From Pseudomonadota bacterium (GTDB lineage Bacteria; Bdellovibrionota; UBA2428), in assembly GCA_018001635.1 (NCBI GenBank), contig JAGNHS010000032.1, positions 1 to 36,169 on the forward strand: 36,169 nucleotides of DNA, in the 5' to 3' direction. The translations under genes and the position numbers were made by a program. Positions 7,653 to 15,618 of the stretch are shown in pieces; the first letter of the stretch is position 1; each line of letters begins with the position of its first letter. The notes beneath the pieces were generated by a model, which made no database searches, was not told the origin of the DNA, and saw only the letters and a list, made by a program, of their open reading frames with translations.

Positions 7653-8498
7653 CTACAATCTATATTTTTGAAACCTTTGCCGAATGATAATCGCCAGTCC
7701 ATTAAGGCTCAAGAGCAAGACCAAAACTACAATAATGGCACCTGCCGCTACGGCATGAAACTCTGGCTGTGGTCGCGCGGCCCAATTAAAGATTTGAACA
7801 GGTAACACAGTAAACGAATCCCAAAGACTATGGGGAATAAAGGCCACATAACTTAAGGCACCAATCATAATCAATGGAGCAGTCTCTCCTATGGCACGAG
7901 ACAAAGCCAAAATGGTGCCAGTCATGATCCCGGGCATAGCAGCGGGGAGAACTTGACCCCAAATCACTTGCCACTTTGAGGCCCCCAAAGCTAGAGCCGC
8001 TTCTCTCAGTGTATTAGGAACTGCACGAATAGATTCCGTAGACGCAATAATAATGACAGGAAGAATTAACAAAGACATGGTTAAACTCCCCGCAATAATA
8101 CTTCGACCCATGCCCGACATTCTCACAAAAAGCGCCAAGCCGAGGAGCCCATAAACTACAGAGGGCATTCCAGCTAAACTTGAAATATTAAGCTTAAGAA
8201 TTTTCAAAAAAATTGATTTTCTCGGCATGTATTCTTCTAAAAATACAGCTGTAAGGATGCCCAGAGGAACCACGCTTATAGCTGTGCAAATCATCACCCA
8301 AATGGTTCCATAAAAGGCCGAACGAATGCCGGCTTGCGCCGAAAAACGCGATGGATAATTTTGAAAAAAATTCCAAGAAAGAACAGAGTGACCTTGTTTA
8401 AAAATATGCCAAAGTAAAACAGCCAACAAAAAAACACTTATTAGTGTCGCGATTAAACAGGCTCGTCTAAAAATTAAATCCACCCAAGATCGAATCAT
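7653..8498 (-). CDS. pstA: Phosphate ABC transporter permease PstA
   Basis: Inner-membrane permease subunit with about six transmembrane segments. The cytoplasmic coupling loop [20 protein letters not shown] is the EAA motif that docks PstB, and RAIGETAPL is typical of PstA/PstC. The ATG overlaps the pstC stop by 4 nt (ATGA), so the two permease subunits are probably translationally coupled. Length 281 is normal. Both permeases begin with MIRSW, pointing to their shared ancestry or a common membrane-entry signal. Confidence 0.96.
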   Translation of the reverse strand: MIRSWVDLIFRRACLIATLISVFLLAVLLWHIFKQGHSVLSWNFFQNYPSRFSAQAGIRSAFYGTIWVMICTAISVVPLGILTAVFLEEYMPRKSIFLKILKLNISSLAGMPSVVYGLLGLALFVRMSGMGRSIIAGSLTMSLLILPVIIIASTESIRAVPNTLREAALALGASKWQVIWGQVLPAAMPGIMTGTILALSRAIGETAPLIMIGALSYVAFIPHSLWDSFTVLPVQIFNWAARPQPEFHAVAAGAIIVVLVLLLSLNGLAIIIRQRFQKYRL

Positions 8499-9370
8499 AA
8501 TCTTTTAAATCCCTTAGACATGATCCAAGCTCCGGCCATATTAAAAACAAAGGTGATTAAAAAAAGTAAGGCCGCCACAGTGAAGGCCGTGAGATACTCA
8601 ACCCCACCGGCAGGTGTGTCGCCCATACTCACTTGAACAATATATCCGGTCATGGTCTGCACACTCTCCAAAGGATTCAAAGTTAATTTTGGAGTGGAAC
8701 CTGCCGCTAAGGCTACAGCCATAGTTTCGCCTACCGCTCGAGACACGGCGAGAATAAAGGCTGCAAAAATTCTAGAAAAAGCAGCTGGTATCACGACACC
8801 AAAAATCACTTCAAAAGAATGAGCTCCTAAAGCGTAAGCTCCTTCACGAAGAACTTTCGAAATATTTGTAAGAGCATCATCACAAAGTGAGGCCATCATT
8901 GGAAGAATCATAATTCCGACTACTATGGAGGCACTTGCCGCATTAAAGATCTGAGTGTTAGGCCAGAATATTCTTAAAATTGGAGTCACAAATGTTAGAG
9001 CAAAATATCCATAAACAACAGTGGGAATTCCAGCGAGAATTTCTAAAACTGGTTTTAATAAATCTCTAAAACGTTTATGAGCGTATTCGCTTAAATAAAT
9101 AGCAATCAAAAGTCCCAATGGCACAGCAATCGCAGCCGCGCCCGCAACCACTATAAAAGTTCCGCAAACCAAGGGCCAAACACCAAAAGATTTGGGTTCA
9201 AGCAAAGGTTCCCAACGTGATTGAAAAAAGAAGTCCGCCAGAGGAACTTTCTGAAAAAAATGCCAAGATTCAGTTCCTAAAATTGAAATCACCGTAAGGG
9301 TGGTCCCTACGGTGATTAATGCACAAACAAAAAGAAAGGAAGGAAGCAAACGCTCCCAACTACGAATCAT
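8495..9370 (-). CDS. pstC: Phosphate ABC transporter permease PstC
   Basis: Second permease subunit of the phosphate importer, 291 residues with about six membrane helices. The coupling motif EGAYALGAHSFEVIFGVVIP and the family motif RAVGETMAVALAAG are present. It starts 5 nt after the pstS stop and overlaps pstA by 4 nt. The order pstS-pstC-pstA-pstB-phoU matches that in many Proteobacteria. Confidence 0.96.
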   Translation of the reverse strand: MIRSWERLLPSFLFVCALITVGTTLTVISILGTESWHFFQKVPLADFFFQSRWEPLLEPKSFGVWPLVCGTFIVVAGAAAIAVPLGLLIAIYLSEYAHKRFRDLLKPVLEILAGIPTVVYGYFALTFVTPILRIFWPNTQIFNAASASIVVGIMILPMMASLCDDALTNISKVLREGAYALGAHSFEVIFGVVIPAAFSRIFAAFILAVSRAVGETMAVALAAGSTPKLTLNPLESVQTMTGYIVQVSMGDTPAGGVEYLTAFTVAALLFLITFVFNMAGAWIMSKGFKRL

Positions 9371-9375
9371 ATAAA

Positions 9376-10314
9376 TTATCTTGCAACGCCACTGAGGTCA
9401 GGCAATGCCAGAGATTTTGCATAGGCCTCGTTTGGAAGTGCAACGAAACCAATTTGAGACAACAATTTTGGTACTTCTTGTAAATAAAATTTTACAAAAT
9501 TTTTCACATGCTCTTTTTCTCTAATAGACTTTGCATTCACATAAATAAAGACCTCTCGAGACAACGGTTTATAAGTATTTTTATTGATCGTTTCATAAGT
9601 TGGAAGAACAGGACCTGATCCACCGTCAACAGCAACATCTTTTACATGTTCCTTATTAGCTTCAAAATAAGAATATCCAAAATAACCCAATGAATATTTA
9701 TCGCCAGTCACACCTTTCACAAGCACATTATCGTCTTCGCTCATAGTGAAATCAGCTCGACTATTTTTAGCCTCACCGTTAATAGCCTCAGTAAAATAAT
9801 CAAAAGTTCCCGAATCGGTTCCCGGACCATAAAGTTTAATATCTTCATCGGGCCAAGCGGCTCGAACATCTTTCCATTTTTTAACCTTAGAACCGCGTTC
9901 CCAGATTTTTTTTAATTCCGCTACAGTAATTTTATCAGCCCATGTGTTCTCTTTATTCACAACGATGGTAATTCCATCATAGGCCACTGGAATTTCAATA
10001 TATTCAATTCCATTCGCTTTAGCTTTTTCAATTTCCTCGGGTTTAATGGGCCGAGAGGCATCTGCAATATCAATTTCACCTACAACAAACTTTTTAAATC
10101 CGCCGCCAGTACCTGAAATTCCCACAGTTACGTGAGTGTCTGAATTCACTTTCTGAAACTCTTCAGCAGCAGCTTCAGTAATCGGGAAAACTGTACTCGA
10201 ACCATCGACTAAAACTTTTTTTTCACTATTTGTATTCGATGCATTTTTTGTACAAGCCGCAATAAAAATACTGAGTAGACTTAATGTAAAAATCTTAGAT
10301 AATCTTGAATTCAT
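9376..10314 (-). CDS. pstS: Phosphate-binding lipoprotein PstS
   Basis: Substrate-binding protein that delivers phosphate to PstC/PstA. The ATG at 10314 is preferred over a GTG at 10323 because AGGTGGG lies just upstream of it. A lipobox (IFIAAC, Cys21) replaces a cleaved signal, so it is membrane-anchored. Phosphate-contact motifs are visible: [26 protein letters not shown] and [12 protein letters not shown], plus [11 protein letters not shown]. 312 residues is typical. An array of 11-bp repeats, plausible as a PhoB target, lies in the 153-nt leader. Confidence 0.96.
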   Translation of the reverse strand: MNSRLSKIFTLSLLSIFIAACTKNASNTNSEKKVLVDGSSTVFPITEAAAEEFQKVNSDTHVTVGISGTGGGFKKFVVGEIDIADASRPIKPEEIEKAKANGIEYIEIPVAYDGITIVVNKENTWADKITVAELKKIWERGSKVKKWKDVRAAWPDEDIKLYGPGTDSGTFDYFTEAINGEAKNSRADFTMSEDDNVLVKGVTGDKYSLGYFGYSYFEANKEHVKDVAVDGGSGPVLPTYETINKNTYKPLSREVFIYVNAKSIREKEHVKNFVKFYLQEVPKLLSQIGFVALPNEAYAKSLALPDLSGVAR

Positions 10315-10360
10315 TTTACCCACCTTCTGAGCTTCCTTTTAGGTCATTTTTTAAAGCCAA

Positions 10361-10393
10361 GCCCTAAGATACGAGTTAGATTTACGTTAGACT
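10361..10393 (-). promoter_or_regulatory. Candidate Pho box: three 11-bp spaced TCT(A/T)A repeats
   Basis: Read on the minus strand, TCTAA, TCTAA and TCTTA begin exactly 11 nt apart (10391, 10380 and 10369), about 50 nt upstream of the pstS ribosome site. PhoB binds direct repeats of 11-bp units, so spacing and location fit, though the sequence differs from the E. coli CTGTCAT consensus. Confidence 0.4.
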
Positions 10394-10467
10394 AGATCTA
10401 ATTTTAGATTTTTCGAAGACTAGAACATGAGCTTAATTTGAGAAAAAACGCATTAAATCCCGGAACT

Positions 10468-11607
10468 TCAATCGCTCGTAGTTATTTGTATTTCTTGAAT
10501 AGGAAGCGGGAAACTGAGGAGAAATTCACTCCCCTGATCGACTGAACTCATCAAGCTGCATGTGCCTCCATGCAATTCAGTAATGTGTTTAACAAGCGCA
10601 AGACCCAAACCTGAGCCTTCTACAGCACTTACCTTCTCATTTTTAAGTCTAAAAAAGCGTTCAAAGATTCGTTTTTGAAAAAGTTCTGGAACCCCCACCC
10701 CATTATCTTTAACCGCTAAAATCAATTGATGGTCTATGCTTTTTAACATTTCAACTTCTACAAGAGTTTGAGGAGGATTATGCTTGATGGCGTTTTCAAT
10801 AAGATTCGCCAATGCTTTTTGCATCAAACTTGATGCCATATCAAATTGCAAATCTTCCTGGGGTTCTACAAATTTTAATGACACTTTCTTAGATTCTGCC
10901 AATGGAAGATACCAGCCAACGACTTCTTCGAGAATTTCTTTCACCGAACGAGTGCTTTTCGGAATGGAACGTTGACCGTCGTCGAGTCGAGCCAAAAGCA
11001 AAAGAGCATCGACCGACTTCATTAAATGCTCAGTGTTACGGCCGATAAGACCTAGAAAATGCTTTCTTTCAACTTCACTCAAATCATCAGTGTCTAGAAG
11101 TGTATCCACACTTCCTTTCATAATGGTTAATGGAGTTTTTAACTCGTGAGACACATTGGCCACAAAATCTTTTCTATGTTTTGACAATCGAATCCAATCG
11201 CTACGTTCTTCTAAAAAAACAAAAAAACTCTCATGGCCTGTCAGATTTTTACGAGGAACTTTATAAAAACGCCAATGGCGGTCTCCCACTAAACCCAAGT
11301 CCACTTGAGCCTTTTGCTCTGAAAAACTTTCAAAATACTGTCGAGGCTCCCAATCGCGAATTTGGGCATGAATTTTTCTGCACACTAAATTATGCAGAGG
11401 GATTTTCAAAAAATCAGAAGCCAATCTATGAAAGCTTAACAATTCACCCTTAGAATTTAACTCCAGCCACACATAAGGAAGAGTTTCCAAAAATTCCTTC
11501 TGATAAGACTCGTTCTCCTTTTTAAGAGCGCTTTTAATTTTCGTAAGAGATTCTTCAACAACTCGGGGTGATTTCGAAAGAAAATTGAAAAAATTTTTAG
11601 GATTCAC
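10468..11607 (-). CDS. phoR: PhoR-type sensor histidine kinase lacking membrane segments
   Basis: Sensor kinase partner of PhoB. Domains in order: a helical N-terminus (1-40), a PAS-like domain (about 41-135), the dimerisation helix with His154 in VSHELKTPLT, and a HATPase domain with the N-box NLIENAIKHN, DNGVGVP, the F-box region and GSGLGLALV. The usual PhoR membrane anchor is missing: no hydrophobic helix is visible in 379 residues, so it should be cytoplasmic and probably senses through PstB/PhoU. The start is GTG with AAGGAAA just upstream, inside the end of phoB (11-nt overlap), so the pair is coupled. The phoR name rests on context. Confidence 0.9.
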   Translation of the reverse strand: MNPKNFFNFLSKSPRVVEESLTKIKSALKKENESYQKEFLETLPYVWLELNSKGELLSFHRLASDFLKIPLHNLVCRKIHAQIRDWEPRQYFESFSEQKAQVDLGLVGDRHWRFYKVPRKNLTGHESFFVFLEERSDWIRLSKHRKDFVANVSHELKTPLTIMKGSVDTLLDTDDLSEVERKHFLGLIGRNTEHLMKSVDALLLLARLDDGQRSIPKSTRSVKEILEEVVGWYLPLAESKKVSLKFVEPQEDLQFDMASSLMQKALANLIENAIKHNPPQTLVEVEMLKSIDHQLILAVKDNGVGVPELFQKRIFERFFRLKNEKVSAVEGSGLGLALVKHITELHGGTCSLMSSVDQGSEFLLSFPLPIQEIQITTSD

Positions 11608-12289
11608 TTTCCTTGAGGCGATAGCCTACTCCTCGTACGGATTCGACAATTTCACTGTGAGGATGCAATTTTTTTCTTAACCCGACCATTTGAAAATCAA
11701 CACTTCTATCGGTAATTGCATGATTGCTTCCTCGAATTTTATTAACCAATTGAGATCGAGTGAAAACTTTTCCGCGATAATTTAACAAAATTTTAAGTAG
11801 AGCAAATTCGGTGGCTGTTAATTTTCGCTCTTCTCCACCCACCTTAACTTCATGTTTAAGATTATCGAGTTTTAACGGACCATATTCCAGGCAATCTTCT
11901 CCAATTTTTTCTGTACGCTGATATCGTTTATAAACCGCTTGAACACGGGCTTTAAGGATTGGAAAGCTGAAGGGTTTAGGGATGTAATCATCGGCCCCTA
12001 ACTCCAAACCTCTGACAATATCTTCTTCTTCGCTCAAAGCCGACATAATGATGACAGGAATGTCTTGAGTTTTATCTTGGCTTTTAACAAATTTACAAAC
12101 TTGAAGGCCAGTGATTCCAGGCATTAAAACATCTAAAAGAATGATGTCGGGTCGTTCTTCCCTCAAATACTCAAGGGCTTCTTCGCCTGAATAAACTTGA
12201 TGCACATCAAAATCGAGTTTTTGTAGATGAAAGCGTAAAAGGTGAGAAATATCTTTATCGTCTTCAACGATTAAAGCGCGCTTTGGCAT
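11597..12289 (-). CDS. phoB: PhoB-type response regulator
   Basis: OmpR/PhoB-family transcription regulator of 230 residues. The receiver domain has Glu9/Asp10/Asp11 acid residues, phospho-acceptor Asp53 (LLDVLMPG) and the conserved Lys in YIPKPF; the C-terminal winged helix includes LTATEFALLKIL and VESVRGVGYRL. It is the first gene of the phosphate operon and is transcribed divergently from galU across 190 nt. Assignment as PhoB comes from adjacency to pst and phoU. Confidence 0.93.
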   Translation of the reverse strand: MPKRALIVEDDKDISHLLRFHLQKLDFDVHQVYSGEEALEYLREERPDIILLDVLMPGITGLQVCKFVKSQDKTQDIPVIIMSALSEEEDIVRGLELGADDYIPKPFSFPILKARVQAVYKRYQRTEKIGEDCLEYGPLKLDNLKHEVKVGGEERKLTATEFALLKILLNYRGKVFTRSQLVNKIRGSNHAITDRSVDFQMVGLRKKLHPHSEIVESVRGVGYRLKESES

Positions 12290-12479
12290 AAGAATTATTT
12301 AATGAGATTTATCAAGACTGTCTATTAAATCTTCTTTCTTGAATCGCTAGAATTCGATGAGTGACACCAACACAATATTAATGACTCAACTCAAATTAAT
12401 GCCATTATTAGTTCCTAAGTTATTTAAATTTATAGGCTCTCGATATTGCGTAATTCCTGAGTTATGAGAAACTTTTAGT

Positions 12480-13364
12480 ATGAAAGCCAGATCCGTCACC
12501 ACTGTTGTTATTCCTGTTGCTGGCTTGGGCACTCGTTTTTTACCCGAAACTAAGGTGATCCCCAAAGAAATGCTTCCCATCATTGACACGCCCATCATCC
12601 ACCACATTGTGGAAGAAGCCGTTGAGGCGGGAATGACCGACGTGGTCTTTATCACTTCTCGACCCAAAGTGTTGATTGAAGATTATTTCGACCCTCACGA
12701 TCTGATTTCTTTTAAACTCAAAGAAGTTCAAAAATACGAATTGATTCAAAAAACTCTTAAACTCACTCAAAAAATACGTATCACCAGTATTCGCCAATAT
12801 GAACCCCTTGGATTAGGTCACGCGATACTTCAGGCGGCTCCTTTTATTGGAACAGACAATTTCGCAGTTCTCTTAGGTGATGAAGTCGATATTGCCACTA
12901 AAAAAAATGGCCTCAAAGATTGCGTTACAAAATTTAAGGAAATCAATGCTGGCTCGGTGATAGGAGTCCAAGAAGTTCCCCACGAAGAAGTTTCAAAATA
13001 TGGCGTCGTTGAATTCAACGACCAATTTTCCATCAGTCGTTTTATAGAGAAACCACAACCGAGTGAAACCACTTCGAGTTGGATTATTCCCGGACGATAT
13101 GTTTTTGAGAATCAAATATTAAATGAGCTTAGCAGCACACAACCTGGCCGCGGTGGCGAAATTCAACTCACTGATGCCATGTTAAGTTTATTAGACACTC
13201 GTCCTTTTTTTGCACAAGAAATTTCTGGAGAGAGATACGACACGGGATCTAAACTAGGCTTTATACTAGCCAACCTCGCTCAGGCCCTCAAAGACCCCAA
13301 ATTAAAGAAGCCTATTCTTGAGTTCTTAGAAAACCATTTGAAAAGCGCCGCTCAAAGAAGTTAA
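12480..13364 (+). CDS. galU: UTP-glucose-1-phosphate uridylyltransferase GalU
   Basis: Makes UDP-glucose from UTP and glucose-1-phosphate for envelope polysaccharide and glycan precursors. The nucleotide-binding start GLGTRFLPETKVIPKEMLPI is nearly canonical; GLGHAIL, VLLGDE, KPQPSE, GRGGEIQLTDA and RYDTGSKLGF are further GalU hallmarks. The length (294) is typical. It opens an operon with a histidine kinase 8 nt downstream, which in turn overlaps its regulator. That arrangement suggests an envelope-linked signal, an inference from position only. Confidence 0.95.
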   Translation: MKARSVTTVVIPVAGLGTRFLPETKVIPKEMLPIIDTPIIHHIVEEAVEAGMTDVVFITSRPKVLIEDYFDPHDLISFKLKEVQKYELIQKTLKLTQKIRITSIRQYEPLGLGHAILQAAPFIGTDNFAVLLGDEVDIATKKNGLKDCVTKFKEINAGSVIGVQEVPHEEVSKYGVVEFNDQFSISRFIEKPQPSETTSSWIIPGRYVFENQILNELSSTQPGRGGEIQLTDAMLSLLDTRPFFAQEISGERYDTGSKLGFILANLAQALKDPKLKKPILEFLENHLKSAAQRS

Positions 13365-13372
13365 ACACTCCT

Positions 13373-14332
13373 ATGCATTCTGGTAAACTCCGCTGGAGTC
13401 TGTTTTTTTTCATCGCCATTGTTCTTATAGGAATCCTCGCGGCCACTTGGAATATCATTCTAGTTGAAGAGCATCACAAAATGCAGGAAATCGCCAAAAG
13501 CTTTTCTGCTTATCGCAATCAATTTGTTTTAGACACAAATCCTTGGTTCAAAGTCATCTTAGGTAGTTTAGGTTTTTTAGTCGTTCTAAGTCTCATGATT
13601 CTATTTTTCATAAAAACCATTCGAGAAATTCAAAGCAATCAAATCTATAGAAATTTTTTAGACAAAGTGTCTCATGAATTAAAATCTCCACTGACCACAC
13701 TGGAACTCACAAGTTCGCTTTTGCAAAAAAAGACGATCTCTCTCAATCCAGACATACTTGAACTTTGGAAAGCTCACGACACTGAACTCAAAAGACTTCG
13801 CAATGAAGTGGATCACATGCTCGAAAGTTCTCGTTGGCAAAATTTAAAAGCAAAAGTTGACTTTCAAAAAATCCACCTTGAAAACTTAATCAAGGAAATT
13901 TGGCCTGAATTAAAAACAGCCTTAGGACCCAATTCCAAACTCGAAAGAACGGGTCCTGAACTTAATTTTCAAATTAAAACTGACTCCCGATTATTAAAAA
14001 TGATTTTTTTAAATATCATTGAAAATGCTAGAAAATATTCCCTTGAGCAACCTAACGTTATTGTAGAAACTGCAATCTTTAAAAAGAATCCTTCTCATTG
14101 GTCCATCAGCATTAAGGACAGTGGAATGGGATTCGATCCAAAAATTTCTAAAAAACTTTTTGATCAATTCTACCGAGCTGAAAATTCTGCACCCCATGCG
14201 ATTTCCGGCAGTGGACTAGGACTTTATTTAGTAGCTCAAGCAAGTTCCGCGCTAAACTTAAAGATTAAAGCTCATAGCGATGGTCTAGGCCTTGGTGCAA
14301 GTTTTATCATCGAAGGTAAAGAAGATGTCTGA
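13373..14332 (+). CDS. Membrane sensor histidine kinase (partner of downstream regulator)
   Basis: 319 residues: transmembrane helices at about 8-28 and 61-81 flank a short periplasmic loop of about 33 residues, followed directly by the dimerisation helix with His101 (VSHELKSPLT) and a HATPase domain (NIIENARKYS, DSGMGFDP, GSGLGLYLV). No HAMP or PAS domain is visible, and the periplasmic loop is too small for a ligand-binding domain, so it may sense through the membrane or a partner protein. It follows galU by 8 nt and overlaps the regulator gene by 8 nt. Confidence 0.92.
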   Translation: MHSGKLRWSLFFFIAIVLIGILAATWNIILVEEHHKMQEIAKSFSAYRNQFVLDTNPWFKVILGSLGFLVVLSLMILFFIKTIREIQSNQIYRNFLDKVSHELKSPLTTLELTSSLLQKKTISLNPDILELWKAHDTELKRLRNEVDHMLESSRWQNLKAKVDFQKIHLENLIKEIWPELKTALGPNSKLERTGPELNFQIKTDSRLLKMIFLNIIENARKYSLEQPNVIVETAIFKKNPSHWSISIKDSGMGFDPKISKKLFDQFYRAENSAPHAISGSGLGLYLVAQASSALNLKIKAHSDGLGLGASFIIEGKEDV

Positions 14333-15029
14333 TTGGAAAAAAGCTCTCATTGTTGAAGATGAGCTCTCACTGGCCAAAGCTTTGGAACTCACGCTTAAGG
14401 AATTAAAGCTTTCGAGTGTTCACGTAACAACCTTAAAAGAGGCTTATCATTTACTCGGTCAAGAAGTTTTGGATTTTGACTTACTTTTACTCGACAGGCA
14501 TCTCCCAGACGGCGACAGCATTCAACTCTGCCGCGATATTCGACGAAAAGGAATTAATATCGCCATTCTCATGCTCACGGCCAGTGGAGAAATCTCGGAC
14601 AGAGTTGATGGTCTGAGAGCCGGAGCCGATGACTATCTCCCAAAACCTTTTTCATGGGACGAATTAATGGCCCGATTAGAAGCCTTAAAAAGAAGACTTA
14701 AGAATGCAGACACCACAGCCTCAAGTTCTTCGGAAGTCCTTGAACAAAAATGGATTTACGACTCCAACACTCGAAAATTAAAACATCCCTATGGAGAATG
14801 TGAATTAACCGATATCGAATCTAAGCTTATGAAAAAATTTTTAAGCGCTCCCGGTAAAGCCCTCTCTAAAAAACAACTCCTAGAAGATGTCTGGGGTCTC
14901 AATTGGCTCACCCGAACTCGCACTGTGGATTGGTTTGTGAGTCAGCTCCGCAAAAAAATTGAACACGACCCCCAAAAGCCACAGCACTTAATCACCCTCA
15001 GGGGTGAAGGCTACCGTTTCGACCCCTAA
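14325..15029 (+). CDS. OmpR-family response regulator
   Basis: 234 residues from the ATG at 14325, which overlaps the kinase stop; an upstream GTG in frame (14292) would lengthen it by 11 residues but is less plausible. Receiver domain with Glu11/Asp12/Glu13, phospho-acceptor Asp57 (LLLLDRHLPDGD) and Lys in YLPKPF; C-terminal winged helix with VDWFVSQLRKKIE and LRGEGYRF. It is the obvious partner of the preceding kinase. Its targets are unknown; being third in an operon with galU, envelope polysaccharide genes are a reasonable guess. Confidence 0.92.
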   Translation: MSDWKKALIVEDELSLAKALELTLKELKLSSVHVTTLKEAYHLLGQEVLDFDLLLLDRHLPDGDSIQLCRDIRRKGINIAILMLTASGEISDRVDGLRAGADDYLPKPFSWDELMARLEALKRRLKNADTTASSSSEVLEQKWIYDSNTRKLKHPYGECELTDIESKLMKKFLSAPGKALSKKQLLEDVWGLNWLTRTRTVDWFVSQLRKKIEHDPQKPQHLITLRGEGYRFDP

Positions 15030-15107
15030 GCCGCGCCTCAGTTTTATTGTGCGCTAAGAAACGGGCCTGGAGTATTTTATACTTTTAAAAAACTAATAAT
15101 ATTCATG

Positions 15108-15134
15108 TATTAAGAGAGATAAGTCCTCTTAATA
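15108..15134 (+). terminator. 9-bp hairpin after the galU-kinase-regulator operon
   Basis: TATTAAGAG at 15108-15116 pairs perfectly with CTCTTAATA at 15126-15134 around a 9-nt loop, with a T6 run a few bases further on. It lies between the regulator stop and the small lipoprotein start, so it may terminate the operon, but the stem is AT-rich and the U-run is not immediately adjacent. Confidence 0.35.
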
Positions 15135-15168
15135 TTAAACTTTTTTAAAAATATTCCGAAAACTGTAC

Positions 15169-15426
15169 ATGGGAATTAGAAGCGTTCGCACAACTAGAAA
15201 AGAGCTTAGAACAAGCTTCATTTCTAGTTTTGTAGTCGCGCTTTCGCTTTTATTTTCCTGCACTAAGCTCTCTCAATTTGAAAATAGAAACCCAGCAAGC
15301 CAAAGCACAGGCTCAAACCTAGAAACTCAACTTAAAAAGCACGAAAAGGCCGACGAACTCAGTACTAGCGACGAAACTGCTAAGGAATCTCAAAATGAGA
15401 AGTCTGAATCCAATAATAACAGGTAA
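15169..15426 (+). CDS. Small putative lipoprotein
   Basis: 85 residues. After a basic N-region comes a hydrophobic stretch ending LLFSC (Cys31), a plausible lipobox; the rest (TKLSQFENRN, then Lys/Glu/Ser/Asn-rich) is disordered by composition and has no recognisable domain. There is no visible ribosome site before the ATG and the n-region is unusually long, so it may not be expressed as read. It precedes the exported kinase-like gene by 192 nt. Confidence 0.45.
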   Translation: MGIRSVRTTRKELRTSFISSFVVALSLLFSCTKLSQFENRNPASQSTGSNLETQLKKHEKADELSTSDETAKESQNEKSESNNNR

Positions 15427-15618
15427 AAATCACTCAAATTCTAATAAAATCATATAGAAGCCAGGCACGTTTTATCGCGCACAATACACAAATTAGAATT
15501 GATAGGCGTAATGCAACGCAGTATAAGGCGCAATACAATATGGGGCGCAAGAGTAGACGCAGACATATAGAAATATAGATAAGGCCCAGCTCCATATTGG
15601 TAAAAAATGTTGGAAAAA

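Noticed and set aside
12386..13072. Minus-strand frames within galU
   Set aside because: galU has all family motifs in the plus frame; these are shadows.
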